NCBI GenBank assembly: GCA_034440635.1
Contig: JAOTON010000330.1
Span: 124,001-188,000, forward strand
DNA: 64,000 bases
DNA from: Lepas anatifera
Lineage: Eukaryota; Arthropoda; Thecostraca; Lepadidae
Direction: 5' to 3'
Positions 1 through 11,110 of this stretch are shown here, piece by piece. Made by a program: the position numbers and the translations under genes. The notes beneath the pieces are model-generated. The model worked only from the letters and a program-made list of their open reading frames with translations, was not told where the DNA came from and ran no database searches. The first letter of the stretch is position 1. Each line of letters opens with the position of its first letter.

Positions 1-3000
1 GCTTTCCGAGCCTGGTCTCAGGGGCCCCCGATCATCGGTATCGAGAGCTCCAAAGTACCAAACATGAATCTCGGGGGCCCCTGAGCTCGGTCTCAGGGGC
101 CCCCGAGCTTGGTCTCAGGGGCCCCCGAGCTTTAGTCTCACGGGCCTTTCGATCTTGGTCTCAGGGTCCCCCTAGCTTGGTCTCAGGGACCCCCGAGCTT
201 AGTCTCAGGGGCCTTTCTATCTTGGTCTCAGGGGGCCCTCCAAGTTTGGTCTCAGGGGGCCTCCGAGCTCGGTCTCAGGGGCCCCCGAGCTTGGTCTCAG
301 GGGACCCCCGAACTTGGTCTCAGGGGCTCCCGAGCTTGGTCTCACGGACCTTTCAATCTTGGTCTAAGGCGGCCCCCTAGCTTGGTCTCAGGGAGCCCCG
401 AGCTTAGTCTCAGGGGCCTTTCTATCTTGGTCTCAGGGGGCCCTCCGAGTTTGGTCTCAGGGGCCCCGAGCTTGGTCTCACGGACCTTCCGAGCTTGGTC
501 TCAGGGGGCCCCCAATCATCGGTATTGAGGGCTCCAGAGTACCGAACATTGATCTCAGGGGCCCCCTGAGCTCGGTCTCAAGCGCCCCCGAACTTGGTCT
601 CAGGCCCCCCCCGAGCTTTAGTCTCATGGGCCTTTCGATCTTGGTCTCAGGGAGCCCCGGGCTTGGTGTCACGGGGCCCTCCGAGTTTGGTACCAGGGGA
701 CCCCCGAGCTTGGTCTCAGGGGGCCCCCGATCATCGGTATTGAGGGCTCCAGAGTACCGAACATTGATCTCAGGGGCCCCCTGAGCTCGGTCTCAAGGGC
801 CCCCGAGCTTGGTCTCAGAGCCCCCCGAGCTTTAGTCTCACGGGCCTTTCGATCTTGGTCTCAGGGAGCCCTGAGCTTGGTGTCACGGGGCCCTCCGAGT
901 TTGGTACCAGGGGACCCCCGAGCTTGGTCTCAGGCCCCCAAGCTTGGTCTCAGGGGGTTCCTCGAGCTTGGTCTCAGGTTCCCCCAAGCTTGGTCTCAGG
1001 GGCCCGAGCTTGGTCTCAGGGGGCCCAAGCTTTGCATCAGGAGCCCGAGCTTGGTCTCAGGGGGCCCGAGCTTGGTCGCACGGGCCTTCCGAGCTTGGTC
1101 TCAGAGGGCCCCGAGCTTGGTTTCACGGGCCTTTCGATCTTGGTCTTAGGGGGCTCCAGAGCTGGTCTCAGGGATCCCCCGAGCATTGGTATCGATGGCT
1201 CCGGAGCAGCGAACATTGATCTCAGGAAGTGGGGGGGGGGACAATATTGATCTCGGGGTGCCCCCCGACTATCGATATCGAGGGGACTTATGAGCGAGAC
1301 ACGAGCATTGGCCCCATGGGACCCAGAGTTTGGTTTCAGGGGCCCAGGCTTGGGCTCAGGGTCCCCGAGCATTGGTATCGAGGGGCTCCAGAGTACCGAG
1401 CATTTGTCTCGGGGGGGCCTCCGAATGTTGATCTGCCCCCCCCAGAACAACGGTGTCGAGTTACTCCTGAGAAAAGCGCAAGCATGGGCCTAAGGGTTCC
1501 CTCGAACCTGATCTAAGTGGAACCCCGAGCTTGGTCTTAGGAGCCCCGTGCATCAGTATCCAGGGGCTCCGGAGTATTGGTATCGTGGGGCCTCCAAGTG
1601 CTGATCTCGGTGGGCCCCCGAATGTGTGGATGCAGTGGCGTAGCCAAGGGGTTCTAGGAGTCCGAGGACCCCCTTTTGGGCCAATCTGAACCACTGCAAT
1701 CTGATCACGGGGCCCCCAGAATCAGTCTCAGAAGCCCCCGAAGATTCGTTCTCATGGCGTCCCGAATCGGCCTCAGGGCCCCGCCCTGATGGTCAGTCTC
1801 AAGACCCCCAAAAGTAGATTTCAGGGGTCCCTGAGAGTTAGTCTCAGGGGATCCCGAAAGTCGGTCTCAGGGGCCCCAAGAGTCGGTCTCAGGAGGGCGA
1901 GCTCGTCCCAGGGTCCCCCAGAGAGTGGTTCTCAGGGCCCCCGACAGTCAATTTCAGGGGGCTCCATGAGAGTCAGCCTCAGAGAACCCCAAGAGTCGAT
2001 CAAGGGGACCCCGAGAGTCAGTCTTAGAGGACCCCCGATATTCGGTCCCATAGTCTTACGGTCGTCTCTCTCAGGAGTCAATATTTACTTTCAGGTGGCC
2101 CCTAGAGTTAATCTGGGGGTCCGAGAGTTAGTCTCATTTGATCCGCAGAGTGCTGATCTCAGGAGGCCCCGAGGGGTAATCTTGGGAACCCTCGAGATTT
2201 AGCCTGAGGCTGTGCCCTCCCCCTAGTTGTTGCATAAGAGGCCCCGAGAGTCAATCTCAGGGAGCACCTAAAATTTAGTCTCAGAGTGCTCCTGGGAGCT
2301 AGTCTCCGGTTCGTCCAAGAGCTAATTTTGGGGCTTTGAGAGTAATTCCCAGAGGTGCTCCCGAATTTTGGTCTCACGGCCCTGATTTAGCCTTGGGCCT
2401 CTGAGGGCTAATCTGGGCTTCCGAGAGGCAGTTTCAGGAGTGCCGTGCCAAATACTCAGTCTCAGGGGTGCTTCCACGCCTCCCTCCTCGAGTGTTAGTC
2501 TCAGGGGGCGCCCCAGGGTTAGTCTCAGAGGGCTGTCGGAAGTCATTCCCAGTTCCCCGCCCCACCCCAGAGACAGCCTCAAGGGACCCCCAAGAGCTAA
2601 TCTGGATGGCCCCGAAAGTCAGTCTCAGCCCCCCCTCACCCAGAGCAAATCTGGGGGGGCCGATAAATAGGCCCAGAGGTGCTCTCGATAACTAATATAA
2701 GTAGCCCCGAGAGATTCTCAGGGGCCCCTAATTTTGGTCAAAAGGCGCTGTGAATCGGTCTCAGAGACTCCCTGAGATCTAATCGGGAGAGGGGCCGGAA
2801 ATTAACCTTGTGAGTAGCACCAAGTGTTGGTCTTAGGCGGCCCCAGAGCAAGTCTTAGGTCCCCCAAGAACTGATCTCAGAAGCCCGAGTTATTTTCAGA
2901 GGACCTTTCAGTTCTAGTGCAAGGAGGGCCGGAGAGCTAATCTCAGTGATCCGACAATTAGTCTCACGAGGTCTCCAGGAGTTAGTCTCAGGGGTCCCCT

Positions 3001-3150
3001 GAAGCTGCCCTCAGGTGTCCCCAAAAGCTAGTCTCAGCGAGCACTCCTCTCCTTCCTCCCTCCCTCAAAGTTATCGTCAGGGCCCCACGACAGTAAGTTC
3101 CAGGGAGTCCCAGTAGGTAGTCTCATGGTACCCCCATTGTGGGGTGGGTG
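1..3150. repeat. Long degenerate minisatellite, about 22-bp unit
   Basis: The whole stretch is tandem variants of a 22-23 bp unit with core GGTCTCAGGGGCCCCCGAG. A higher-order unit of 215 bp is visible: the segment around 515 recurs at 730 with the same order of variants, and a related start lies at 31. The unit drifts along the array: the left third ends in GAGCTT, the middle (about 1,800-2,200) ends in GAGAGT, and after about 2,200 units are looser and interrupted. All open frames here are by-products of the repeat lacking stops. The segment 1,200-1,700 is more irregular, and a hAT-like terminus sits inside at 1,633. Confidence 0.9.
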
Positions 3151-4615
3151 ATCATGGTCTCATGGTACTGGTTTTGGGGGACGTAAGTGCTGATTTGCGT
3201 GAAAAGTGTTCTTTTCGGGGGTTCCAGATACTGGTTTCGGCGCCGTGTCAAGTGCTAGGCTCCTTGAGATCTCTGCTCGACCCAGGGGTCAGGGGGGGGC
3301 GGGAGCGGTGGGTGATGGTCCTGGATGGCTTAAAACTGGCATAGCAATACAAGCCCTGTACAAAGCCTATCAGAGACCTAAAGTCCAAGGAAGTATTCAA
3401 CTCCCCAAGCCCCCGGAATCTCCAACCAATGGCTAGGGAGGAGTAAGTGAGCGGTTTCATCAGTAGGACCGTCCATGGAATAGGTTTTATATAGCATCTG
3501 GGGCACACTCATATATCATTTTTATTGAGCGTCCTTTTTCCTTTCCATTTCTTTTAGATTTTAGAATATAATCCAGAGATATCGCTTGAGATCCTAGGCT
3601 CAAAGAAGATTTTCGAAAATCATATGCCTCGGAAAAATTTATCTTTTTCCATTGCGTACCAAAAAAGACAAATTGAAACATGTCGATCAGGCACCATTAC
3701 TGAAGGAAAGACAAAAATTAATCTAATTTTAGCATCCATAATGGCAAATCGAACAGGGAATTTGGAACTTCAGCTGGTTTTCAATCTATTAGCTTAGTCC
3801 CAATAACTACCGTCCTAAATATTCTGAAACAAACAACTTTCATATATTTTCGTAGGAAACCAGACAAACAAGGAAAATGACACACATTGATAAGCATAAT
3901 CCCAAAAAGAAAAATAGGTATGAAAGGTTTAAAATAACAATGACAGAGTAATCCAAGGCGATAGTTATCTCAGGTGCCTATTGTTTTGGTAGTTTGCTCA
4001 TTTACAACATAGCAAGGGTAAGAAAATAACTGTGGTGAATTCATCAGGATCTTTCCGCGGAATAGATGTTATATGACGTTCGGAACACTCCACCATCCAC
4101 CATATCCCTTGTATTCTTATTCATTTTTTTCCATTTCTTTGGAAACTTTCTGATTAAAGAGCTCATGAATTCGAGACCCGGAAAAACTTGGTAATCATTT
4201 TCCGTAGAAGACCATTTCTTCGTACTCAAAACGACTGACCTTCAATAACTTCATACCTGATTACCAGAGTGAATTGAAGTAAAGTCAGGTTTAACATCAT
4301 GCACGCAGCAACATTTGATTTCCAGAAATGTGCCACAAAACTGTTATTATAGCCACGCTGTCATATAGGCATGGGCCAGCCTTAATATTTGGTGACCTAA
4401 ATTTACCAACACTTGGTCGGATCGAGAAAAATCAAACTATAAACAAAATAATAAACACAAAAAGGGATAGAAAAATTTCCGTCGTGTAAATGTTATAATG
4501 CCAAAATATTATACGACACATACAGGAGATGGGCCCCGACTACTAAGGGGGCCCCCAGCCTGGGGGCCCCCGACGGTAGTCGGACCCCCTTGGCCGAATC
4601 CTGGCTACGCCACTG
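1633..4615. mobile_element. Possible non-autonomous hAT-like element (TIR pair)
   Basis: CAGTGGCGTAGCCA at 1,633 faces its reverse complement ending at 4,615. The termini agree with the CANNGGCGTAGCC ends of the better-bounded elements at 35,248 and 50,028. The right end (4,530-4,600) is itself rich in GGGGGCCCCCGA runs like the minisatellite units, so the array may have grown from this terminus. The 8 bp on each side do not match, so this may be two unrelated ends rather than one element. No transposase is visible. Confidence 0.3.
3455..4250. repeat. Diverged direct repeat in AT-rich DNA
   Basis: Segments 3,455-3,690 and 4,040-4,250 are diverged direct copies about 585 bp apart. Both run from a CATCAG-containing start through GGAATAG and TTATAT to a CCATTTCTTT stretch. 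The surrounding 3,150-5,036 is AT-rich, with no convincing coding region. Short open frames at 3,144-3,508 and 4,721-4,939 show no recognisable motif. Confidence 0.5.
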
Positions 4616-5036
4616 GTGTGAGGTAACAACAATTGTGGCCCATGCTCGGGTAACATGAACTATATTGCAGAATTGACATTTGAAATCTCACTTAAAGCGT
4701 AGAAGGCTAAATTTTGCTCATTACTGGGAACCTTGCTTGGGAGCGATGAACTTGATATCGTACATGATGCAGTGGTTTTTCGGTAAGGATATAAACCTTC
4801 TCGACGAAATGTAATTTAGGTTTGAAAATAATACATAGTGAATAACGACACTCGTTCGTTGATGATTAATTATAACAAGACTAACTGGAAAGTACATATT
4901 AGGTATAATTGCAAATAATCCATTAGGAGTGCATTCCAATGAAAAACTTAGTTATCATTGTTAATTCTGAAAAGTAGGACTGTTGCACCAACTTGTTCAC
5001 TTCCAGGTTGACCACCGGGTTCTGTGGTCAGTGTGT

Positions 5037-6416
5037 CAGAGCCGCATGACGAAATCCATGGAGCGAAGCGGATTGAGATTTCTCAAGAGGCTCTATTCTG
5101 GCCGCTTGGCGGTTCTGACAGTTGATGCCAGGGCTCTGCAATTTTGTAGGGTGATAGCCCTTTTACGTCAGACACCCAAACTAAGGCCCCTGAATCCAAA
5201 TTGAAAATAGATTTTGAGAAATTTGGGACAAATGATTTCAATTTTGCATTTTTCTCATTTTTATTTCTTAAGCGACGAACTTGAAATTTTGCTCCTTTTG
5301 AATAAGCAACAGGGGCCACCTAAGAACAAAATTTCAAACTGGTCCGACAATATCTATTTCGCCAAAACGGAGTATTTCTGATAAAAGCAAAAAAGCTATT
5401 GGAATTTGACGGCTGATTTATAAGCTCGAAATTTCAGAAGGCACGCTTCAGCTAGTTTAAAGATATCCACCTGGAGCAGCTAGGTAAATTTTATTGTGCT
5501 TAGGCATAGTTTCCAGTGAAAAACGTAAAATTCTGACCTAGTTTTTACCATTCTGCCGGAGGACTGCATTTTTACTCTTTTCATTCAAATCTTAACATCC
5601 CGCGATATAATGCGCCGATTTGAATTTTCATTTCAGATAATGAAAGAACATTGCTTCTGCCTGATAATATTTGGGGATGGATACCGTGATATTGAAATTC
5701 ATTGTTTTATATGTATAAATATAATTTCAGTAGAAAACATTTAATTTGTAGTTTCTCAGTTCCGAGCACATGTCACTCACAAGCTCCGAATTGACATGAC
5801 TGAATAGGAAAGTTAATTGCAGTCATTTCACCTATTTACACTACCCACTTATCTTCAACGGCTTTCGAGTAATTAGTCAGAAAATGTTTTACAAGGTGCT
5901 AAATTTCTCGGACCATCTTTGTTTCTCACCATGGTTTCAAGTCCTTAAAATAAATGGAAGTGAATAAAATTTGGCATGAAGCTAGCTTACGGCCTTGGGT
6001 AACCGATACAGTAATTCCAGGCCAACATAATGTTTGGTTCGTCTTCTAGAAACAGCTTTAAACCGTGCCTTTTCTAAACGAACACAGCACCCGGTGCCAC
6101 GCCACGGCGCTATCCTCGGTTGAGTGATACCAGCCAGTGACCTCCTGACGGGTCACAGGTGTAGGGCTAGTGGGAGGGTGCGGAGTGTGGCGCACTGGTA
6201 TAGTGGTTAGAGGCCCTGTGTGTTGAGCAGGGGTGACCGGTTCGAATCTGGGGTGGGAGCGCTATTTATTAGTTATTTCAGAGAAAATAATGATACCACT
6301 GACCTACACGCTTATGAAGAGATACATTGCAAAGGAACTATGGTTTGCTTTCAGCACATTGTCATGCGGCTCTCCTGCGCCGGTGGGGCGTTAGCCCAGG
6401 TCGCCGACCGGGGTTT
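5037..6416 (+). repeat. 1.38-kb tRNA-bearing repeat, copy 1
   Basis: This is one of three same-direction copies (also 23,416-24,819 and 61,580-62,965). It starts CAGAGCCGCATGA, runs through an AT-rich body with a conserved GTCAGAAGGCACGCTTCAG block (near 5,435), then a tRNA-like segment, and ends in a GC-rich stretch finishing at CCGGGGTTT. The motif GAGCCGCATGAC near the start recurs inverted near the end (GTCATGCGGCTCTC at 6,361), so the ends may act as inverted termini. The bounds come from copy 3, which interrupts a known MITE. No protein is encoded. Class unknown. Confidence 0.75.
6187..6256 (+). repeat. tRNA-like segment in repeat copy 1
   Basis: A D-arm/A-box-like GGTATAGTGGTTAG is followed by a hairpin CCCTG/CAGGG with a 9-nt loop and a B-box-like GGTTCGAATC. 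The anticodon loop is too long and the acceptor stem is not convincing, so this is a tRNA-derived Pol III-like promoter relic, not a functional tRNA. The head most resembles the Glu/Gly/Asp/His group. Confidence 0.6.
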
Positions 6417-6879
6417 AGTTAGTTATAGATTAGTCTGGGCAAACAACGTTAAGATTTATAGGAGCAACTAATGATAGATATGTTGTCCTTCACAATTTGT
6501 TTTTGTATCCTAACCTATAGTTTGATAAATATTTTCCCTTATAATTCGGCATTTACGCTATATCGTCGCCATCGCCGCTGGTTCCGGTTCTAGCCTTCAC
6601 TATAACCAGAACCGTTGCTCTCACGGGCCGGGAAGTTTCCCCTTTCAGGTTTCTGACGAGGAGGAGACACGTTAGCCGAGAAAGCTGCGCGTCTTGGTCC
6701 AGTGACAGTATACAGATCGGGTTCCGCTCCTTCGGCGACGGGCGCAGAGCAGCGGCGAGGCCGCACACATCGCATCGACGGCATCTCCTGCCGTCGCACC
6801 GGCAGACAGTCGGCGGCCAAATCACCCACCTCCGGTGACGGACGCGCCACTCAGCGGCACCCGCACCATTACAGCAAGG
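6417..6879. other. Unassigned stretch
   Basis: 6,417-6,550 is AT-rich filler. 6,553-6,860 is GC-rich and open in two minus frames, but neither shows a known motif. It lies just past the end of the Gypsy remnant, so it could be decayed pol, or a downstream exon of the host gene. I cannot decide. Confidence 0.4.
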
Positions 6880-8897
6880 TCGCGGAACCCAAGACCATGA
6901 GCCGAAGGCTACATCAAGCTGTGGTCTAGTGTGGCGAGTCTCCCGAACACAGAACTTGTTAGAATCCTGAAAGTCGACGCTTGATCACGGTTTGCCGTTT
7001 TGTTTCGGCACTACCACCATCTGCGCGCACCACACCGATGGCTCTCAGGCGGAACCTTCTCAATTATGCCTTTGCGCTCATCTTCATCGAGCTGCACTTT
7101 TACTTCATCCTCCCAGTGCTTGCTGACTGGTATTGGTCAGCGTGGGGCACAGCATCAGGTTGAATATGTATGGTATGGGGTGAACCTTCCATGATGGGTA
7201 GTGGGGTATCCTCCTTGTTGAACGTTGTCCCAGGGAACTGCCGTCTCAGGAAATTTTCCAGCTGAGCCACGTTCTCCTCCGTTGCTGGACACGGCAGCCG
7301 CACTGGTCGTGTTGGCAGATTACGCTGGGCAGATTCTCCGGCGTTGGGGATTGTCCCAGCTGTCAACAGCCCATGCTGTGTGTGGTATGGAAAGTTCTTG
7401 TCAACAAAATCGAGGAACTTGCACGCGTCAAAGGACAAGAACAAACGCCTAACGCCGTCAGTGAAGTGAATGCGCTGTACCGTGCCTCTGCCGGCCAGCT
7501 GCAGCGCACATTTCTTCATTCCAAGCACATTGAGAGCGCCACCACCGGCGTGGCGGATCCTAGCGTCGGCTCTGTCCGGTCAGTCTTTTTCAGCCCGAGG
7601 ATTTTTTTCATTTGCTTCGGCCCTGCAACACAGCATTCAGCTCCCGCGACCGGCACTGCCAGACACCACTGCGTCTCCCGACCATTTTCATGTTCCAAGA
7701 TGAGCTGCACCTCGTCTTATTTAAACCTGTGGTCAATGACGCTGTGGACCGGACATTTGTCTCTGGTGATTAGATTCTCAGTCGAATCCGCAGGTGATGC
7801 ATCGCTGAGCCATCTCCGGTTACTTATTTCTGTCCTTGGTGCGCTGGGACATTGTGCTCAGCGGTGACCAATCCCCCGACAGTTGAAGCACATGATTTCC
7901 TGTGACCGAGGACGGTTTCTTGTTGGATCACCTCTGACTTTTGACTTCTGACCTCCTTTAAAAATGCCTGCCTCACTCTTCTTTTTCTTCTGCGCCCGTT
8001 TGTACGTTGACTTCAGGGCCGCGAGCACCGTCTCGTCACCACCGATGGCCCCAGTCACAGAAACCGACACTTCATCGGAACCCACTACGGCAAAGGTAGC
8101 TTCTGAGCACTCCACGCCCGTGCTGCTACCACACCCTGAGCTGGCGGCCTCAAATATCTTGATCTTGGCGACCAAGTCTTTGTATGACGAATATTTATCC
8201 TGTTTTGCGATATATCTAGCTTCAGCGTATCACTTCTAAGACCAGCCTTCTCGAATACACCAACCGAATACATCTCCTTGACAATGAAGACATACCAAGT
8301 CACACACGGGGGCCTGCTGCTCACGTCTTTGCAGGAACTCTTTCCCTGACTCTCCAGGTTGCTGATGCAATCGATATAATTTTTCTTTTTCCTTTGCTGG
8401 GTTGGAGGCTTTCCTCGAAATTGCCTCTGTCACCGCAGGCGCCCCACCCTACGACGGATTCACCCAGTCACCGCCGTGCTCCGCTTCGATGACCGCGCTT
8501 CATCTTTTGGTCGCACTGCAAGCGCACATCGATCACACTGTTTTTTTTATATCACAGCCTTTTCAGGCACCGAAGAGGACGGGATCTTGATTGGGGCCGT
8601 GGTGGGACCATGTGAATCCGCACCTACCTGCGCTCCTTGCGTACGATCGCCACAGATGGCACTGGCCTGCAATAGCTCCAGACTCTGTCTTTTCCACTCA
8701 TTTTGCATGCGTTGCTGCTCCTGAACCTCTAGCATAACGTTAGTCTGCTGCTCCTGCATCATTTCAAGCAACTTCACTGTGTCCACAGCACTTGGGGATG
8801 GCGAGGAGTGATCCACAGCGAGAGGAGCATCGGAGGGGTCTGCGCTCTCCTCCATCGGTCGCCCGCAGGACCGAAGTCTCATTGACTGGCTCGCCAT
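6880..8897 (-). pseudogene. Gypsy-type gag-pol remnant, broken in many places
   Basis: On the minus strand the fragments read in retroelement order. A gag N-terminus with a Gln-rich coiled coil (8,897-8,547, containing LLEMMQEQQ) is followed by gag matrix-like sequence (8,433-8,236), then a Lys-rich stretch ending in a zinc-knuckle start CFNCRGIGHR (8,175-7,858). Next come decayed protease, the protease-RT linker (7,528-7,100, LPTRPVRLPCPATEEN then LPIMEGSPH) and the first part of RT (about 7,130-6,960, VQLDEDERKGIIEKVP, then RETRHT in another frame). The frames shift repeatedly. RT core, RNase H, integrase and LTRs are not seen. It sits downstream of exon F, presumably in an intron. Confidence 0.75.
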
Positions 8898-9228
8898 GTA
8901 AGTCGATGATAATAATTAGTTCATTAATAAACCGACTGCACCATGTAGGTATGCTCTTGAGTTCGACCACAAAACTGTATTCAGCATGTCATCAATATAC
9001 AGATGATTTGGAATTACGCGTGCGTTCTAATAACGATATCCTCCACCTATCAAGTTTTTTTCTTGTAATGAAGTATCAGGTATCTCCTATTTGAAGTAGT
9101 CAACCACATTTTAAGAACAACTTAAATGTTCTAAATGTTTTAAAAATCTAATTTTATCATGGTATTTCCCCAGTATTGCTCTTTGGCAGCCGGGGCCTCA
9201 GCCATGAGGACGCTTACAGGCGGCTCAC
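8898..9228. other. Presumed intron downstream of exon F
   Basis: AT-rich DNA without coding signal lies between the exon F donor and the start of the Gypsy remnant. No LTR boundary could be recognised. Confidence 0.4.
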
Positions 9229-9596
9229 CTGTTGGGAGAGTGAAGTGCTGACAAAGAGAGGCAGGTCGGTGTGGCCAGGGCCGGGGAGGACCGCCGCGGC
9301 TGCGGCAGGTCCACGTCGGTCTGCTGCCAGCCGCTGTGTCGGCGCGCTGCATGTTGCGGTCGTTCGGGCTGCGTCAGTGCTGCCACCTGTCGGCTGAGCC
9401 GCTGCCGCTTCTCCGTCAACTGGTCCACCAGAGTCTGCACGTGGCGCAGTTCCTCCTCCAGGGCACGCACCTCCTGACTGCGGCCACCTCTGCCAAGAGC
9501 GCCACTGTCGCCGGTGACGGCCGTCTGCAGTCTCTGCCTCAGCTGCATCATCTGTCGCTCCAGTCGGCCGCTCTCCGCAGCCGTTTCCTCCAGACC
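9229..9596 (-). CDS. Host gene exon F, coiled coil (PLEKHA5/6/7-like)
   Basis: This is a 368-bp minus-strand exon. The acceptor is CGCCAG before GGTCTGGAG (exon starts at 9,596); the donor is CCCAACAG/gtgagc (exon ends at 9,229, leaving phase 2). It encodes two heptad-rich helices, LERQMMQLRQRLQ and then EEELRHVQTLVDQLTEKRQ, separated by a Gly/Ser linker, and a Pro/Ser-rich tail. Placed last after exons A-E, it fits the C-terminal coiled coil of PLEKHA5/6/7 (kramer) proteins, which act at cell junctions and the cytoskeleton. The family call rests on remembered motif order. The 473-bp intron up to exon E (9,597-10,069) holds nothing recognisable. Downstream exons were not found. Confidence 0.65.
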
Positions 9597-10069
9597 CTGG
9601 CGACAGACAGTCACAACAGTCTCCAACCAACCCACACAACACAGACAAGCTACCCCTGTGCACAACCACAACACAGTACAATCCCCCAAAGTAGTCCGGT
9701 ACCAATTCACCAGTGATGTCCAAATATTGAGCACAACCTCTTCCCCTTCCAAACGCTCATGTAGTCTAATATCACATGGAAGGGTTACATAATGATTGCA
9801 AAACGAAGTTGTTCTTTGGACTTCGAGGTATGCTTCTCGTTAGGGGCAGTGTTCGAATTATTTCGCCCGCATAGAAAGCAGTGCAGTCAAAATTATGACA
9901 ATAGAAGATGATGATATTGGGGGACTTGTAATAAAAGGATGAGGCAGATCAACATTGGAACATCAATGTGGATCATCAACATCAAAACGTCAACAGTGCC
10001 TAGGCTAAGCAGTCGCAATTGTAGGCACACCGATTGGCACGTGTACGGGGCGGGGCGCCGGCGTCTCAC

Positions 10070-10216
10070 CCGAGCACTGGAGGTGAGAGCGGCACGCACC
10101 CTGCCAAGTTCCTGCTGAAGGGCCCGCCGCCGCCACTGCAGCCGCTCTGAGTCCCGCGCGGGCGCATCCTCGCCACCCTCCACGCACGTCTCCGCCATAC
10201 GCCGCTGAAGGTCCTC
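10070..10216 (-). CDS. Host gene exon E, coiled coil (PLEKHA5/6/7-like)
   Basis: This is a 147-bp, 49-codon, phase 0/0 exon. The acceptor is TGGTCAG before GAGGACC; the donor is GCTCGG/gtgaga. It encodes EDLQRRMAE, an acidic stretch, then ERLQWRRRALQQELGRVRA, a helix of coiled-coil character. In PLEKHA7-type proteins a comparable QEDL...RAEL helix precedes the last coiled coil, which is the order seen here. The upstream intron to exon D is about 29.7 kb and filled with mobile elements. A 30-bp minisatellite begins about 15 bp upstream of the acceptor. Confidence 0.65.
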
Positions 10217-10229
10217 CTGACCACATGAC

Positions 10230-11044
10230 ACCAATCTGTTCAGTATTCCACCTCCCCACCATACAGCACCAGTCCACACAGCCTCACCACCACACAGCAC
10301 CCGTCCACTCAGCCTCCCCACTGCACAGAACCAGTCCGCTCAGCCTCCCCACTGCACAGAACCAGTCCGCTTAGCCTCCCCACCACACTACACCAGTCCG
10401 CTTAGCCTCCCCACTGCGCAGAACCAGTCCGCTTAGCCTCCCCACCACACTACACCAGTCCACTCAGCCTTCCCACTGCACAGAACCAGTCCACTCAGCC
10501 TCCCCACCACACAGCACCAGTCCACTCAGCCTCCCAACCACACTACACCAGTCCACTCAGCCTCACCACCACACAGCATCAGTCCGCTCAGCTTCCCAAC
10601 CACACTACACCAGTCCACAAAGCCTCCTCACCAGACTACACCAGTCCACTCAGCCTCCCCACCACACTACACCAGTTCACCCAGCATCCCCACCACACAG
10701 CACTAGTCCACTCAGCCTCACTACCACACAGCACCAGTCCACTCAGCGTCCCCACCATACAGTAGCAGTCCACTCAGCCTCCCCACCACACAGCACCAGT
10801 CCGCTCAGCCTCCCACCACACTACACCAGTCGCTCAGCCGCTCCACCACGCTATACCAGTCTACTCAGCTTCACCACCTCACTCACCAGTTTCCCAGCAT
10901 CCCGACCGCACAGCACCAGGCCGCTCAGCCTCCCCACCACACCACACCAGACCACTCAGCCTCCCCACTACACTAAACCAGTCCACTCAGCCTCCCCACC
11001 ACACTACACCAGTCCACTCAGCCTATCCACCACACAGCACCAGT
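10230..11044. repeat. About 30-bp minisatellite, first part
   Basis: Around 27 tandem copies of a 30-31 bp unit with core CCAGTCCACTCAGCCTCC and a CACCACAC spacer. It begins next to the exon E acceptor in the D-E intron. The array stops mid-unit at CACCAGT (11,044) where a LINE starts, and resumes at 23,049. Confidence 0.9.
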
Positions 11045-11110
11045 GTGTATTGGGGTTTATAGGGCACTTTCAGCATCTAGGCTATATCGCGCCCATCATT
11101 GTTGAACTAC

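Noticed and set aside
1..3150. Recurring GGTCTC as a restriction or regulatory signal
   Set aside because: It recurs only because it is part of the minisatellite unit.
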